DNA from: Psychroserpens sp. Hel_I_66
GTDB taxonomy: Bacteria; Bacteroidota; Bacteroidia; Flavobacteriales; Flavobacteriaceae
Direction: 5' to 3'
Assembly: GCF_000799465.1 (NCBI RefSeq)
Contig: NZ_JUGU01000001.1
Location: 3,554,501-3,618,500, forward strand
DNA: 64,000 nucleotides
A model generated the notes under the pieces. It did not search any database. It saw only the letters and a program-made list of their open reading frames with translations, and was not told the DNA's origin. Within the stretch, counting starts at the first letter, position 1. The number at the start of each line of letters is the position of its first letter. The position numbers and the translations under genes were made by a program. Below are positions 1-8,688 of the stretch, one piece after another.

Positions 1-1387
1 TGAACTTTTCCTCAGTTCCATAGAACTTATCGAGAGCCATGTGAAATGATGTGTTGTAACCCCAACTTTCATTGCCTTCATATTCCATTACTGGCATTAA
101 TTGAATAGCATTGATGTTCAAATTTTTGAAATAATCGATTTTATCAATTAAATCTTGATAGTTTCTATCTGCATCAAAATCTCTTACCAATACTTCGTAA
201 ACAATAAGGTCCTCCTCATTTGGAGGAGTAAAATCATCAACTTGCCAATTGTAAGCAGTTTGTCCTGTTTGTAGCACAGTAACTTCTCGATCTTGACCAA
301 TTGGATATTCTGGTAAATTAGGATAAGTAGCAGGTGAAATAAATGGATCATCAAATGGCGATAATACTAACGTTGAAAATGGATCTGCTGTTTTTACAAG
401 AGCAGGAGAATTTGTAACAGGATTAGTATCAAATACCCAATACTGATAGGTTTCAACTTCTCCAGGAGTTAAGCCAGTGATTTCTAACCAATATTTGCCC
501 GTACTAGGATCACGTTTCATGGCATCTGCACTTGTTGGCTCATAGTTATTGAAGCTTCCAGCGACTTGAATAAATTCCTTTCCTGGAGCAGATAGTACTA
601 AAGTAGCTTTTGTTTGGTCTGTAGAATAATTGATACCATCTACTAAATTGGCAGGTATTGCTTGCTCAATTACGTTGCCAATGACATAGACTTCAAAATT
701 TGCTTCTCCTGTATCAGAACTACTTGGAGGCGATCCAACAAAACGTACAATACCACTCTCTGTGATATTAGAAATGGTTGTGCTACAAGCTGGAAAACCA
801 CAATTGCCTGTTGAGATAGAAACGTCATTATAAAACACTTCAAAAGTTCCTTGTACTGTTGTTGAGCCTTGAAAGGCAATTGTAGCTGATACTGAAAGAT
901 CATCACCGGAGTTTAGTACGACAACATTACTATTAGGTTGTGTTATGTTGATATTTACAGTCCCTACCGGAAATATAAAGTCAGAACAACCATTATTTTT
1001 TAATTCTTGGGATCCATCTTCATTTCTAAATACCATCCCAATTTGGGTAGCGCTATTTACTTGCGGTTCGGTTAAGTTGTAATATGTTTCTGGAGTGATA
1101 GTAATGCTATATGTACCATCACCATTATTTGTCATTTGACCGATACCATCATCTTGACCATAATTTCCTGTAACACTAAACCCAAAAGCATTTGAGTTAT
1201 CTCCAATACCAGAATGCATATAGACTTTTGTTGGATTAGAAAATCCATTACAATCTGTTGCTGTACTAGTAATATCAAGTGTAATAGTTACTGGTTGATC
1301 TACTTCTATGGCACCAACGTCAAATGAAACTTGTGAATTGGCATATAAACCTATAAAAGCTAATATTAAAAATAATTTTATTTTCAT
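1..1387 (-). CDS. Secreted GH13 alpha-amylase-family protein (3' end outside window)
   Basis: The start codon lies at 1385-1387 and the reading frame stays open leftward to base 1, so about 462 N-terminal residues are visible and the C-terminus is missing. A signal peptide (MKIKLFLILAFIGLYANSQ) comes first. Beta-rich modules follow, one resembling a CBM48/E-set domain (motif LSAPGKEFIQVAGSFNNYEP). From about residue 390 the (beta/alpha)8 barrel of GH13 begins (LIVYEVLVRDF, INAIQLMPVMEY, SWGYNTSFHMALDKFYGT). The catalytic Asp/Glu/Asp regions lie beyond the edge and cannot be checked. It lies downstream of susCDE on the same strand but after a hairpin terminator, so it may be expressed less than susCDE or from its own promoter. 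The role is probably extracellular starch or pullulan cutting; a type IX sorting domain at the missing end is possible but unseen. Confidence 0.85.
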   Translation of the reverse strand, partial: MKIKLFLILAFIGLYANSQVSFDVGAIEVDQPVTITLDITSTATDCNGFSNPTKVYMHSGIGDNSNAFGFSVTGNYGQDDGIGQMTNNGDGTYSITITPETYYNLTEPQVNSATQIGMVFRNEDGSQELKNNGCSDFIFPVGTVNINITQPNSNVVVLNSGDDLSVSATIAFQGSTTVQGTFEVFYNDVSISTGNCGFPACSTTISNITESGIVRFVGSPPSSSDTGEANFEVYVIGNVIEQAIPANLVDGINYSTDQTKATLVLSAPGKEFIQVAGSFNNYEPTSADAMKRDPSTGKYWLEITGLTPGEVETYQYWVFDTNPVTNSPALVKTADPFSTLVLSPFDDPFISPATYPNLPEYPIGQDREVTVLQTGQTAYNWQVDDFTPPNEEDLIVYEVLVRDFDADRNYQDLIDKIDYFKNLNINAIQLMPVMEYEGNESWGYNTSFHMALDKFYGTEEKF

Positions 1388-1402
1388 TGCATTTTTTGTT
1401 TT

Positions 1403-1440
1403 AAAAAAAGGCTATGTTGTGAATACATCATAGCCTTTTA
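1403..1440 (-). terminator. Rho-independent terminator after the susE-like gene
   Basis: The arms AAAAGGCTATG (1406-1416) and CATAGCCTTTT (1429-1439) pair over 11 bp around a 12-nt loop. Read leftward, the hairpin ends in a run of seven T (1403-1409 as A on the + strand). It sits between the susE-like stop codon and the amylase start codon, so it either ends the susCDE transcript or attenuates read-through into the amylase. Confidence 0.8.
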
Positions 1441-1471
1441 ATTTATAGTTCAACATTTAAAATGTTGTTTA

Positions 1472-2656
1472 TTACTCTAATGTGATTGTTTTATTTACTG
1501 AATCTATAGTCAATAAATAGGTACCATCTGTTCCAACGAAAGCGAAGTTTGAATCATCATCACCTGCATTTACTAAATTAGGATCGATTGTATAACCATC
1601 ATCTGCATAAAAAGGGTAGTTACGACCAGAATCCCAGTTTGTCGCTTCAGTAAAGAATCTAAAGTTGTTGTTGTCTACGGTACTTTGAAACTGTACGTTT
1701 CCAGACCAAACACCATCACCAGTGCACAATAGTTGAACTGGAGTTCCCCAATCCCAACCTGCAGCAGGCAAACCAGCACCCACACCATAAAGTATTTCTA
1801 CTTCACAGCTATCTGCACCTTCAGGATTACTTAAAGTGATTGTTTTAGCATTCGTATCCATTGTTAAGAAATATACACCAGATGTACCAACAAACTTAAA
1901 GTTTGAATCATCATCACCAGCGTTTTCTAAATTAGGATCTATAGTATAGCCATCATCTGCGTAAAAAGGATAGTTACGACCAGAATCCCAGTTTGTTGCT
2001 TCAGTAAAGAATCTAAAGTTTGCATCACCATCACTGGTTAATTCAACGTTACCAGAAAAGACACCGTCAGCACTACAAGCAAATTCAACTGGAGTTGCCC
2101 AATCCCAACCTGCAGTTGGTAAACCAGCACCTACAGCATATAATGTATCTACTTCACAAATTGCAGCTTCTTCTACACCTGTAGCTTCTGGTAGTACGAT
2201 TGTTAATGTTTGAACAGGTGAGAACGTCGGCTCTCCACTATCGCCAACTACAGATTTTAATCTAAATGATACCGTACCTGTATTTGGAATATCTGTAGTA
2301 GTTGGATCATTGTCAAGACCAGCTTCATTTGCAAAACCTAACATATCGCCAACTGTTACAGCAATTTCATTAGCTGTTGTAGTACCAATAAGTTCAGCAT
2401 CTGAAAAATCTCCAATGATGGATTTTTGTAATTCATAAGATACGTTTGTTGGTACACCTGTTTCAACAGAATTCCAGGTAAAACGCTCTGCTAAGTTTCC
2501 AGCTGTTGCTGGAGTTAAAATATATTCTGATTGAAAAGTATTAGAGAAACTTAATTCAGAAGTATTTGCGATAAAGACAACATCATCTTCTGTCTCGCAA
2601 GAGTTAAAGCCTAAAAGGGCAATAAATAATAGGGTTAAAAATTTAATATTTTTCAT
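1472..2656 (-). CDS. SusE/SusF-like starch-binding outer-membrane lipoprotein
   Basis: This is a 394-residue lipoprotein. The ATG at 2654-2656 was chosen because it directly precedes a signal peptide whose lipobox ends at Cys20 (LGFNSC); a longer frame to 2710 would overlap the end of susD and adds no useful signal. Acidic residues after the cysteine (CETEDD) resemble the Bacteroidota surface-export signal. An N-terminal beta domain (SusE type) is followed by two tandem SusE/F-type modules at about residues 169-275 and 282-394. Both contain AGWDW, FFTEATNWDSG and NYPFYADDGYTIDPN. Aromatic-rich modules of this kind bind alpha-glucan in SusE and SusF. It is third in the susCDE block, with 13 nt separating it from susD. 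It probably holds starch near the SusCD complex and is not an enzyme. Confidence 0.85.
   Translation of the reverse strand: MKNIKFLTLLFIALLGFNSCETEDDVVFIANTSELSFSNTFQSEYILTPATAGNLAERFTWNSVETGVPTNVSYELQKSIIGDFSDAELIGTTTANEIAVTVGDMLGFANEAGLDNDPTTTDIPNTGTVSFRLKSVVGDSGEPTFSPVQTLTIVLPEATGVEEAAICEVDTLYAVGAGLPTAGWDWATPVEFACSADGVFSGNVELTSDGDANFRFFTEATNWDSGRNYPFYADDGYTIDPNLENAGDDDSNFKFVGTSGVYFLTMDTNAKTITLSNPEGADSCEVEILYGVGAGLPAAGWDWGTPVQLLCTGDGVWSGNVQFQSTVDNNNFRFFTEATNWDSGRNYPFYADDGYTIDPNLVNAGDDDSNFAFVGTDGTYLLTIDSVNKTITLE
1547..2020. repeat. Two 120-bp direct repeats inside the susE-like gene
   Basis: Positions 1547-1666 and 1901-2020 align without gaps. I counted about 9 mismatches in 120 bases by hand. 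The spacing is 354 bp, exactly 118 codons, so the repeats are in frame and encode the cores of the two tandem starch-binding modules. Near-identity at silent positions suggests recent duplication or ongoing gene conversion. Confidence 0.85.
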
Positions 2657-2669
2657 GTTTTTATTTTTT

Positions 2670-4295
2670 TTAGTATCCTTCGTTTTGTTGTAAATTAGTA
2701 TTAACTCCAAGATCTGATGCAGGAATTGGCATTACATCTCTAAAAGCTTCGGTAGTTACACCTTGTGGTACATTTCCTTTAAAAGCCCAAACACCTTGGT
2801 CTGAGAATTGTCCGAAACGAATTAAATCTGTTCTTCTATGTGCTTCCCAAAATAGTTCGCGAGATCTTTCAGCAAGAATAAAATCAAGATTTAAGTCACC
2901 TTCAGTAATATTTCCACTCATGTCTCCATAAGCTCTTTCTCTCAAAATATTTATATATCCAACTGCTGTAGATTGACTTCCGCCTCCTCCACGTAAAACT
3001 GCTTCTGCATACATTAGATAAGCATCTGCCAGTCTAAACATTGGAAAATCTGTATCTATAAAATCACCAGTAGAATCTGATCCTGGATTGCCATTTACGT
3101 CTACGTTTCTAAATTTCTCAACTGCATATCCTTGGTTAAAAGGAGATGTAGCTTCAATTTCTTTTGATTGACCATTGGTGAAAAACAATGCTCTACCATC
3201 TTCAGAGTTTTCCTCTCCTGGAAATTGCTCAACAAATGTAGGTGTTGTTCTTATTCCAGCCCATCCGCCATTTATACCATAATCACTAGCACTCATTGCT
3301 CCTCCAACTGGAGCGTGAACTAAAAATGTCATTCCGCCAAAAGATTGAGTATTTAAACCATCAAAAGTAATTGGAAAAATAACTTCGCTTTGTGTACCGT
3401 TTGTATCATTATCTGCTAGAAATAACTGGAAATAAGGATTATTTGCAATTTCATATCCTGCACTAATAATATTACTAGTATAAGTTATTACTTCAGTATT
3501 TCTTGAAGTTCCAGTATATACTTCAGCATTTAAATATAATTTTGATAATAACATCCAAACTGCTGCTTGGTCTGCACGACCATATTCATTTTGTCTTGCT
3601 CCAATGATATCATCTTCAATATCTAGAAGTTCGGTTTCTATGTAATTGAATAAATCTGCACGTTGAATTTGTTGTGGTAAGAATGCTCCAATAGGATCAT
3701 TTTCTGTAACAAATGGTACGTTTGCAAATAAATCCATTGCGTGCCAGTAACTCAAAGCTCTCATAAAACGAGCTTCTGCTCTGTAGTTTTGGATTTCTGT
3801 TCTTAAATCACCATCTACACCTCTTTCATCTAATTTAGCGGGAGTTGTTTGGCGTAAAAATTCGTTGGTTAATGCAACTTGGTAAAAAAGGCGACTATAC
3901 ATGGTACGAATAAATTCGTTACCTGATGTCCATGTTTGACCATGTAAATCTTTAATAGTACCATCGTTCCAACCAATCAATGCTTCGTCTGTTGTTAATT
4001 CTTGCATTTTCCAATACAAACGTAGGTAGTTGGAGAAACCTTCATCAAGTCCTTGTAAATCTGCATTTCCAGCAGGACCATCTTGTCCACTTAGAGAGAT
4101 TCCAGCATACAATTTTGCTAAAAATTGTTTGTAAGCTGCGGGATCTTCAAAGGCTGCATCTGCTGTAAGACGATTGTCTTCAGGCTGCAAGTCTAGCTCA
4201 CTTTCACATGATTGCATAAACAATATCATGGTAAAAGCAGCAAAAACTAATTTCAATGTTTTCATCATAGCTTTAAAATATTTATTAGTATTCAT
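2670..4295 (-). CDS. susD: SusD/RagB-family starch-binding outer-membrane lipoprotein
   Basis: This is a 541-residue SusD homologue, the lid lipoprotein that sits on the SusC channel and captures glycan at the cell surface. A lipobox ends at Cys30 (MILFMQSC), followed by acidic CESELD. If translation starts at the internal ATG at 4265, the cysteine is residue 20, a more usual signal-peptide length, so that start is a real alternative. SusD hallmarks include the helical TPR-like segments NYRAEARFMRALSYWHAMDLF and DQAAVWMLLSKLYLNAEVY, and the C-terminal IMPIPASDLGVN-NLQQNEGY tail. It lies 13 nt after the susC stop codon and 13 nt before susE, typical of one transcript. Neighbouring amylases and GH65/GH97 point to alpha-glucan as substrate. 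Confidence 0.93.
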   Translation of the reverse strand: MNTNKYFKAMMKTLKLVFAAFTMILFMQSCESELDLQPEDNRLTADAAFEDPAAYKQFLAKLYAGISLSGQDGPAGNADLQGLDEGFSNYLRLYWKMQELTTDEALIGWNDGTIKDLHGQTWTSGNEFIRTMYSRLFYQVALTNEFLRQTTPAKLDERGVDGDLRTEIQNYRAEARFMRALSYWHAMDLFANVPFVTENDPIGAFLPQQIQRADLFNYIETELLDIEDDIIGARQNEYGRADQAAVWMLLSKLYLNAEVYTGTSRNTEVITYTSNIISAGYEIANNPYFQLFLADNDTNGTQSEVIFPITFDGLNTQSFGGMTFLVHAPVGGAMSASDYGINGGWAGIRTTPTFVEQFPGEENSEDGRALFFTNGQSKEIEATSPFNQGYAVEKFRNVDVNGNPGSDSTGDFIDTDFPMFRLADAYLMYAEAVLRGGGGSQSTAVGYINILRERAYGDMSGNITEGDLNLDFILAERSRELFWEAHRRTDLIRFGQFSDQGVWAFKGNVPQGVTTEAFRDVMPIPASDLGVNTNLQQNEGY

Positions 4296-4308
4296 TTTTC
4301 TTTTTTAT

Positions 4309-7197
4309 TTAAAACGCAAAGTTCAAACCTAAGACGTACGTTTGAGGTCTTGGGTAGAAATTATTATCAATACCGTTATTAATTTCTGGATCAATACCAT
4401 CATATTTTGTGATGGTTAATACATTTGTTGCGGTAAATGAAGCTCGTAAATTTATGTTGTCAAACGGAATTAAATAACCAATAGAGATGTTATCCAATTT
4501 CACGAAATCTGCTCTTTCAATATAAAGATCTGAAAATAAATTTTGATTTTGAAATCCAGTATCTAAAACACTCACATGCGCATTTGGGTAATAATTACCT
4601 GGAGCATTTGTAATGGTTGTTGTATTACCTCTATCTGATGCTACGTTATTATACATGTAATTTCCAAGACTATATCTAAATGTAAAACTAAAATCAAAAT
4701 TTTTATAGCTCAAGTTATTAGTAAAACCACCATATACATCTGGAGTAGCTTTTTTATAAGCTTGTCTATCTGCTTCTGTAATTTGATTGTCTCCATTTAC
4801 ATCTACGTAAGCGCCTTCAATAGGGTTTCCGTTTGTGTCATAAACTTGTCTAAATACAAAGAATGTTGTAGGATCAAAACCTGGTTTCCAAAGTTGAATG
4901 TTATTACCAACACCGCCAGATATACCACCTTGAGGTAAAAAGAAGTTTGGATCTCCACTTAAATTAAGCTTGGTGATTTCATATTCTTGTAAAGTGATAT
5001 TGAAACCCGCGTCCCAATTAAAGTTTTCTGATTGTACTAATATACCATTTAAACTAAATTCTAAACCTCTACTTCTGGTACTACCAACATTTGTCAATAA
5101 TAAGTCTGAAAGGTTAGAACCTGCAGCAGTAGGAACAGTTGCCAATAAGTCTTCTGTATCTTTGTAATAGCCATCAATGGTACCGGTTAATCTATTATTG
5201 AAAAATCCAAAATCCAATGCCAAGTTATATTGACTTGTTTCTTCCCATTTCAGGTCCTCATCAAATTCCTCAGGACGTAAAGTGGTTAAAAACTGATCTC
5301 CAATTTGTACAGCTGCGTCTTGAGTTCCAGGTGTATAAAGACCTAGATACGCATAGTTGAGACCAATTTCTTGCTGACCTTGTTGACCATATCCAGCTCT
5401 CAATTTTAAATTAGAGAAGAATGAGTCTTGCATAAAATCTTCATTAATAATTTTCCAGCCTATTGAACCTCCCGCAAAACCACTCCATCGATTATCTTCA
5501 CTAAATCTTGAAGAACCATCGCGTCTATAGGTAAGAGAAACCAAATATCTATCTTTAATATCGAAACTAGCTCTTGCAAAGTAGGATTCTAAGGTATTTC
5601 TATTTACGTTAGCAAAACGATCTTGGAAAATACCATTACCTCCAGTGTCTCTTCCGCCAGATTGTCTATAAAATTCTTGGTAAGCATGACCTGCTGTAAG
5701 ATCAATATTTGTTTCAAGAGATTCAATATCTTTTTTGTAATTAAAATAAAAATCTAGTGATGTGTTTCTGTCAATACCAGTATAAATATTTCTAAACGCA
5801 AAAGCTTCTGGATTTAATGGGTTAGCAGCATTAAATTCTTTACCGTCAAGTTCAGAATAATCGATACCAGCATTCATGTTAAATCTAAGTTCTTTTAAAA
5901 ACCATAATTTATAATCCACATTAAAATTGGAAATAAATCGTTTATTTCTAGATCTATTAATATTGTTTTCTAAAGTAAATAATGGATTTATAGGTGCTAA
6001 TGTTTCTCCAACAAAGTTGAAAAAAGTCCCATTAGGGTTTAACGGTGACTGTGTAGGATCATAAGCTACTGCTGCACCTATTGCACCTCCTTGAGCAAAT
6101 TTATATTCATCAATATTTCCTTTTGCAGTTAATGTTAATTTTAAATCATTGTTTAATAAACGTTGTACAAATGAGGTGTTTATTGCATTACGCTCATAAA
6201 GGTCTCCAATTAAAACACCTTGTTGCGATGCGTGGTTTAAATTCACTCTAAAATTGAAGTTCTCGTAACCTTTAGAAACTGTAAAGTTATGTATTGCTCC
6301 AATAGCAGTTGTAAATATCTCATCTTGCCAGTTAGTATCTGCATTTCCTAAAATACTTGCATCAAAACCATCTGCAGTTTCCGCAATAGCTCTAAACTGC
6401 GCTGCATTCAGCACATCAACATAATCTGTTACCTCTTGAACAGAAGCCTTTAAATCGTATTCAAACGTTAATGGACTATTAGCTTTACCTTTTTTGGTGG
6501 TAATTAAAATAACACCATTAGATGCTCTAGAACCATATATTGCAGTTGCTGCAGCATCTTTTAGAACCACAAAGTCTTCAATATCATTTGGGTTAATAGC
6601 ATTTAATTGCCCTCTAACACCTTGAACACCTCGTTGATCTAATGGTAACCCATCTACAACAATTAATGGTGAATTTGTTGCTGAAAGCGAAGAACCACCA
6701 CGGATTCTAATATCTGCACCTTCACCAGGAGCACCACCATTAGGCGTTACTCTAACACCAGCAGCTTTACCTGCTAATAATTGTTCTGGAGCAACGATAG
6801 CTCCTCTATTAAATTCTTTATCACTTATTTGCTCAACTGCTCCAGTTGCATCTTGTTTGGTTGTTGAACCGTACCCAATTAAAACGACTTCATCTAGTTG
6901 ACCTGCGTCTTCAGATAGTGTAACGTTAAATGGAGATTGTCCTGTGTAAGTAACTTCTTTTGTTGAATATCCTAAATATGAAAATACTAGAATATCGCCT
7001 TGATTTACAGAAATTGAATACTTTCCATCAAAATCGGTAGAGGCTCCAGTTGTAGTTCCTTTCACAAGAATATTTACTCCTGGTAGTGGTAATGCGTTAG
7101 CTTCATCTGTAACAGTACCTGAAACTTGGGCTTGCCCAAAAATTGTTGCAGGTAATAAAAATGCTAGTACGAATAAGCTATTTAAAAATGTCTTCAT
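4309..7197 (-). CDS. susC: SusC/RagA-family TonB-dependent outer-membrane transporter
   Basis: This is a 962-residue TonB-dependent receptor. It has a signal peptide (cleavage near residue 22), a carboxypeptidase-regulatory-like domain at about residues 24-100 (SGTVTDEANALPLPGVN, FSYLGYSTKEV), a plug domain starting near LDEVVLIGYGSTTKQD with LLAGKAAGVRV and IVVDGLPLDQRG, and a 22-strand-type barrel ending in a C-terminal Phe (VLGLNFAF), the usual outer-membrane signature. Its length is typical of starch-type SusC. With SusD it imports maltooligosaccharides into the periplasm using TonB energy. It is first in the leftward block; its start codon is about 100 bp from the candidate LacI operator at 7299-7312. 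Confidence 0.95.
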   Translation of the reverse strand: MKTFLNSLFVLAFLLPATIFGQAQVSGTVTDEANALPLPGVNILVKGTTTGASTDFDGKYSISVNQGDILVFSYLGYSTKEVTYTGQSPFNVTLSEDAGQLDEVVLIGYGSTTKQDATGAVEQISDKEFNRGAIVAPEQLLAGKAAGVRVTPNGGAPGEGADIRIRGGSSLSATNSPLIVVDGLPLDQRGVQGVRGQLNAINPNDIEDFVVLKDAAATAIYGSRASNGVILITTKKGKANSPLTFEYDLKASVQEVTDYVDVLNAAQFRAIAETADGFDASILGNADTNWQDEIFTTAIGAIHNFTVSKGYENFNFRVNLNHASQQGVLIGDLYERNAINTSFVQRLLNNDLKLTLTAKGNIDEYKFAQGGAIGAAVAYDPTQSPLNPNGTFFNFVGETLAPINPLFTLENNINRSRNKRFISNFNVDYKLWFLKELRFNMNAGIDYSELDGKEFNAANPLNPEAFAFRNIYTGIDRNTSLDFYFNYKKDIESLETNIDLTAGHAYQEFYRQSGGRDTGGNGIFQDRFANVNRNTLESYFARASFDIKDRYLVSLTYRRDGSSRFSEDNRWSGFAGGSIGWKIINEDFMQDSFFSNLKLRAGYGQQGQQEIGLNYAYLGLYTPGTQDAAVQIGDQFLTTLRPEEFDEDLKWEETSQYNLALDFGFFNNRLTGTIDGYYKDTEDLLATVPTAAGSNLSDLLLTNVGSTRSRGLEFSLNGILVQSENFNWDAGFNITLQEYEITKLNLSGDPNFFLPQGGISGGVGNNIQLWKPGFDPTTFFVFRQVYDTNGNPIEGAYVDVNGDNQITEADRQAYKKATPDVYGGFTNNLSYKNFDFSFTFRYSLGNYMYNNVASDRGNTTTITNAPGNYYPNAHVSVLDTGFQNQNLFSDLYIERADFVKLDNISIGYLIPFDNINLRASFTATNVLTITKYDGIDPEINNGIDNNFYPRPQTYVLGLNFAF

Positions 7198-7298
7198 AAA
7201 AAATTTTTAAAGTTAGTTGCTTTGTTAGTTGCTTATATTTTTCACTTCTAGGGTTAAAACTATGTAAATTTTATGTTAACCTATTATATTAAATGTTG

Positions 7299-7312
7299 CG
7301 AAAACGTTTTCG
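7299..7312. promoter_or_regulatory. Candidate LacI-family operator
   Basis: CGAAAACGTTTTCG is a perfect 14-bp palindrome with a central CpG, the typical architecture of LacI/GalR-family operators. It lies about 100 bp upstream of the susC start codon and 186 bp upstream of the LacI-type gene. Binding by the adjacent regulator is inferred from position and form. Confidence 0.7.
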
Positions 7313-7366
7313 TGTTAAAAACTTTTGTTAATTTAACATAAACAATCATTTTAAATGGGAGAATTA

Positions 7367-7394
7367 TTGAATTTACAAAAAAACAATACCTTTA
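7367..7394 (+). promoter_or_regulatory. Possible promoter of the LacI-type regulator
   Basis: TTG (7367-7369), a 17-nt spacer and TACCTTTA (7387-7394) resemble the Bacteroidota consensus TTG-N17-21-TAnnTTTG with one mismatch in the last base. It would give a leader of about 100 nt before the start codon at 7498. Confidence 0.35.
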
Positions 7395-7497
7395 TTGCCA
7401 ACTTCAAAATTAAAATAACAAATTTTCAGCAAAAATACTAATTTATGTTTACTATTTAAATTGGAAAATTGAACAAAATATCATGCGAATTATATAG

Positions 7498-8556
7498 ATG
7501 AAAAAAAAAATAACACTAAAGCAAATAGCTAAAGAACTTGACGTTTCTATTTCAACAGTTTCTAAAGCGCTTAGAAATAGTATTGAAATAAGTGAAGATA
7601 CCAGACAAAAAGTACAGGCATTTGCTAAACTTTATAACTATAGGCCTAATAATATAGCTTTGAGTTTAAAGAACAGGAAAACAAAAACTATAGGTATCAT
7701 AATTCCAGAAATTGTTCATCATTTTTTCTCTAAAGTGATCACAGGTATTGAATTAGTAGCAAACAAGCGAGGTTATAATGTAATCGTGGGATTGTCAAAC
7801 GAATCTTTTGACAAAGAAGTTATAAATATGCAAATGTTGGCAAATGGTAGTATTGATGGTTTTATCTTATCAATAGCAAAAGAAACCTTGCAGCAGCAGG
7901 ATTATCATCATTTCACAGAGACTATAAATCAAGGCATGCCAATCGTTATGTTCGATCGTGTTGTTAAAGAGATTCCTTGTGATAAAGTGATTGTAGATGA
8001 TGTAAAGGGCGCAAAGAAGGCAGTAGATAAATTAATAAGTAACGGTTGCAAGAATATAGCAATTATTACAACAAAAGATTATGTTAGCGTCGGAAAACTT
8101 CGAACTCAAGGTTATCTGGAAGCATTAGAAGATCACAAAATAAACCCAAAGGCATCTCTTATCTTGAAAATTGAAGACAAACTAATGTCTGATGATCATT
8201 TAGATAAGTTAGAAAAAGAAGTAGAACAATTATTTCAATCTAACGATGGGATTGATGGGGTTTTCGCAGTTAATGAGCTTTACGCTGTGACCGCAATTAA
8301 AGTTGCCAGAAAATTAGGCTTAAAAATACCAGAATCGCTACAGGTTGTTAGTTTTAGTGATGGCGTGCTTTCAAAACACTCTACGCCAAGTTTGACTACC
8401 GTTAGTCAACATGGTCAGGAAATAGGAGAAAAGGCTGCCGATTTGTTAATTAATAGATTAGAAGCGGAGGAAGTTGATTATGACGATGAAACCGAAGAAG
8501 TCTACGAAACCGTCGTCATAGAAACGAATCTTATCGAAAGAGAATCTACCAAATAA
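7498..8556 (+). CDS. LacI/GalR-family transcriptional regulator of the alpha-glucan PUL
   Basis: This is a 352-residue regulator with the normal LacI layout. The N-terminal helix-turn-helix spans residues 2-50 (ITLKQIAKELDVSISTVSKA), with a hinge helix around RPNNIALSLK. The periplasmic-binding-like core (residues 60-345) contains IGIIIPEIVHHFFSKVI, DGFILSIAKET, MFDRV and DGVFAVNE. It is transcribed divergently from susC and is the first gene of the rightward sugar-uptake block. The palindrome at 7299-7312 fits its expected operator. In related flavobacterial loci such regulators respond to maltose or a maltose-derived sugar; the ligand here is inferred. Whether it represses or activates cannot be told from the sequence. 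The acidic C-terminal tail (VDYDDETEEVYE) is mildly unusual. Confidence 0.9.
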   Translation: MKKKITLKQIAKELDVSISTVSKALRNSIEISEDTRQKVQAFAKLYNYRPNNIALSLKNRKTKTIGIIIPEIVHHFFSKVITGIELVANKRGYNVIVGLSNESFDKEVINMQMLANGSIDGFILSIAKETLQQQDYHHFTETINQGMPIVMFDRVVKEIPCDKVIVDDVKGAKKAVDKLISNGCKNIAIITTKDYVSVGKLRTQGYLEALEDHKINPKASLILKIEDKLMSDDHLDKLEKEVEQLFQSNDGIDGVFAVNELYAVTAIKVARKLGLKIPESLQVVSFSDGVLSKHSTPSLTTVSQHGQEIGEKAADLLINRLEAEEVDYDDETEEVYETVVIETNLIERESTK

Positions 8557-8604
8557 TGTTTTTAAATCATTAGATAAAAAAAACTTTATTATATTTACAC
8601 CTTA

Positions 8605-8644
8605 ATCAAAACTTATATTTTCACTTCTACACTTAAGTTTTGAT
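8605..8644. promoter_or_regulatory. 11-bp inverted repeat in the lacI-to-transporter gap
   Basis: ATCAAAACTTA (8605-8615) and TAAGTTTTGAT (8634-8644) are perfect complements separated by 18 nt. There is no T run after the right arm, so it is a poor terminator. The palindrome GTTTAAAC follows at 8647-8654. It may be an operator pair or an mRNA stem controlling the transporter gene, which starts 45 nt further on. Confidence 0.45.
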
Positions 8645-8688
8645 AAGTTTAAACGCTTGTCAATAGTATTAATCAATAATATACTATT

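Larger units (their letters stand above)
7198..7497. promoter_or_regulatory. Divergent regulatory region between susC and lacI-type gene
   Basis: This 300-bp AT-rich gap separates the leftward susCDE block from the rightward regulator. It holds the 14-bp palindrome at 7299-7312 and a possible rightward promoter at 7367-7394. No gene is seen in it. A clear leftward TAnnTTTG box was not found; TAGTTTTA on the minus strand near 7253-7260 is the nearest match. Confidence 0.6.

Noticed and set aside
670..906. Rightward 78-codon frame inside the first amylase gene
   Set aside because: It lies wholly inside the opposite-strand GH13 coding sequence and has no signal, promoter or recognisable family.
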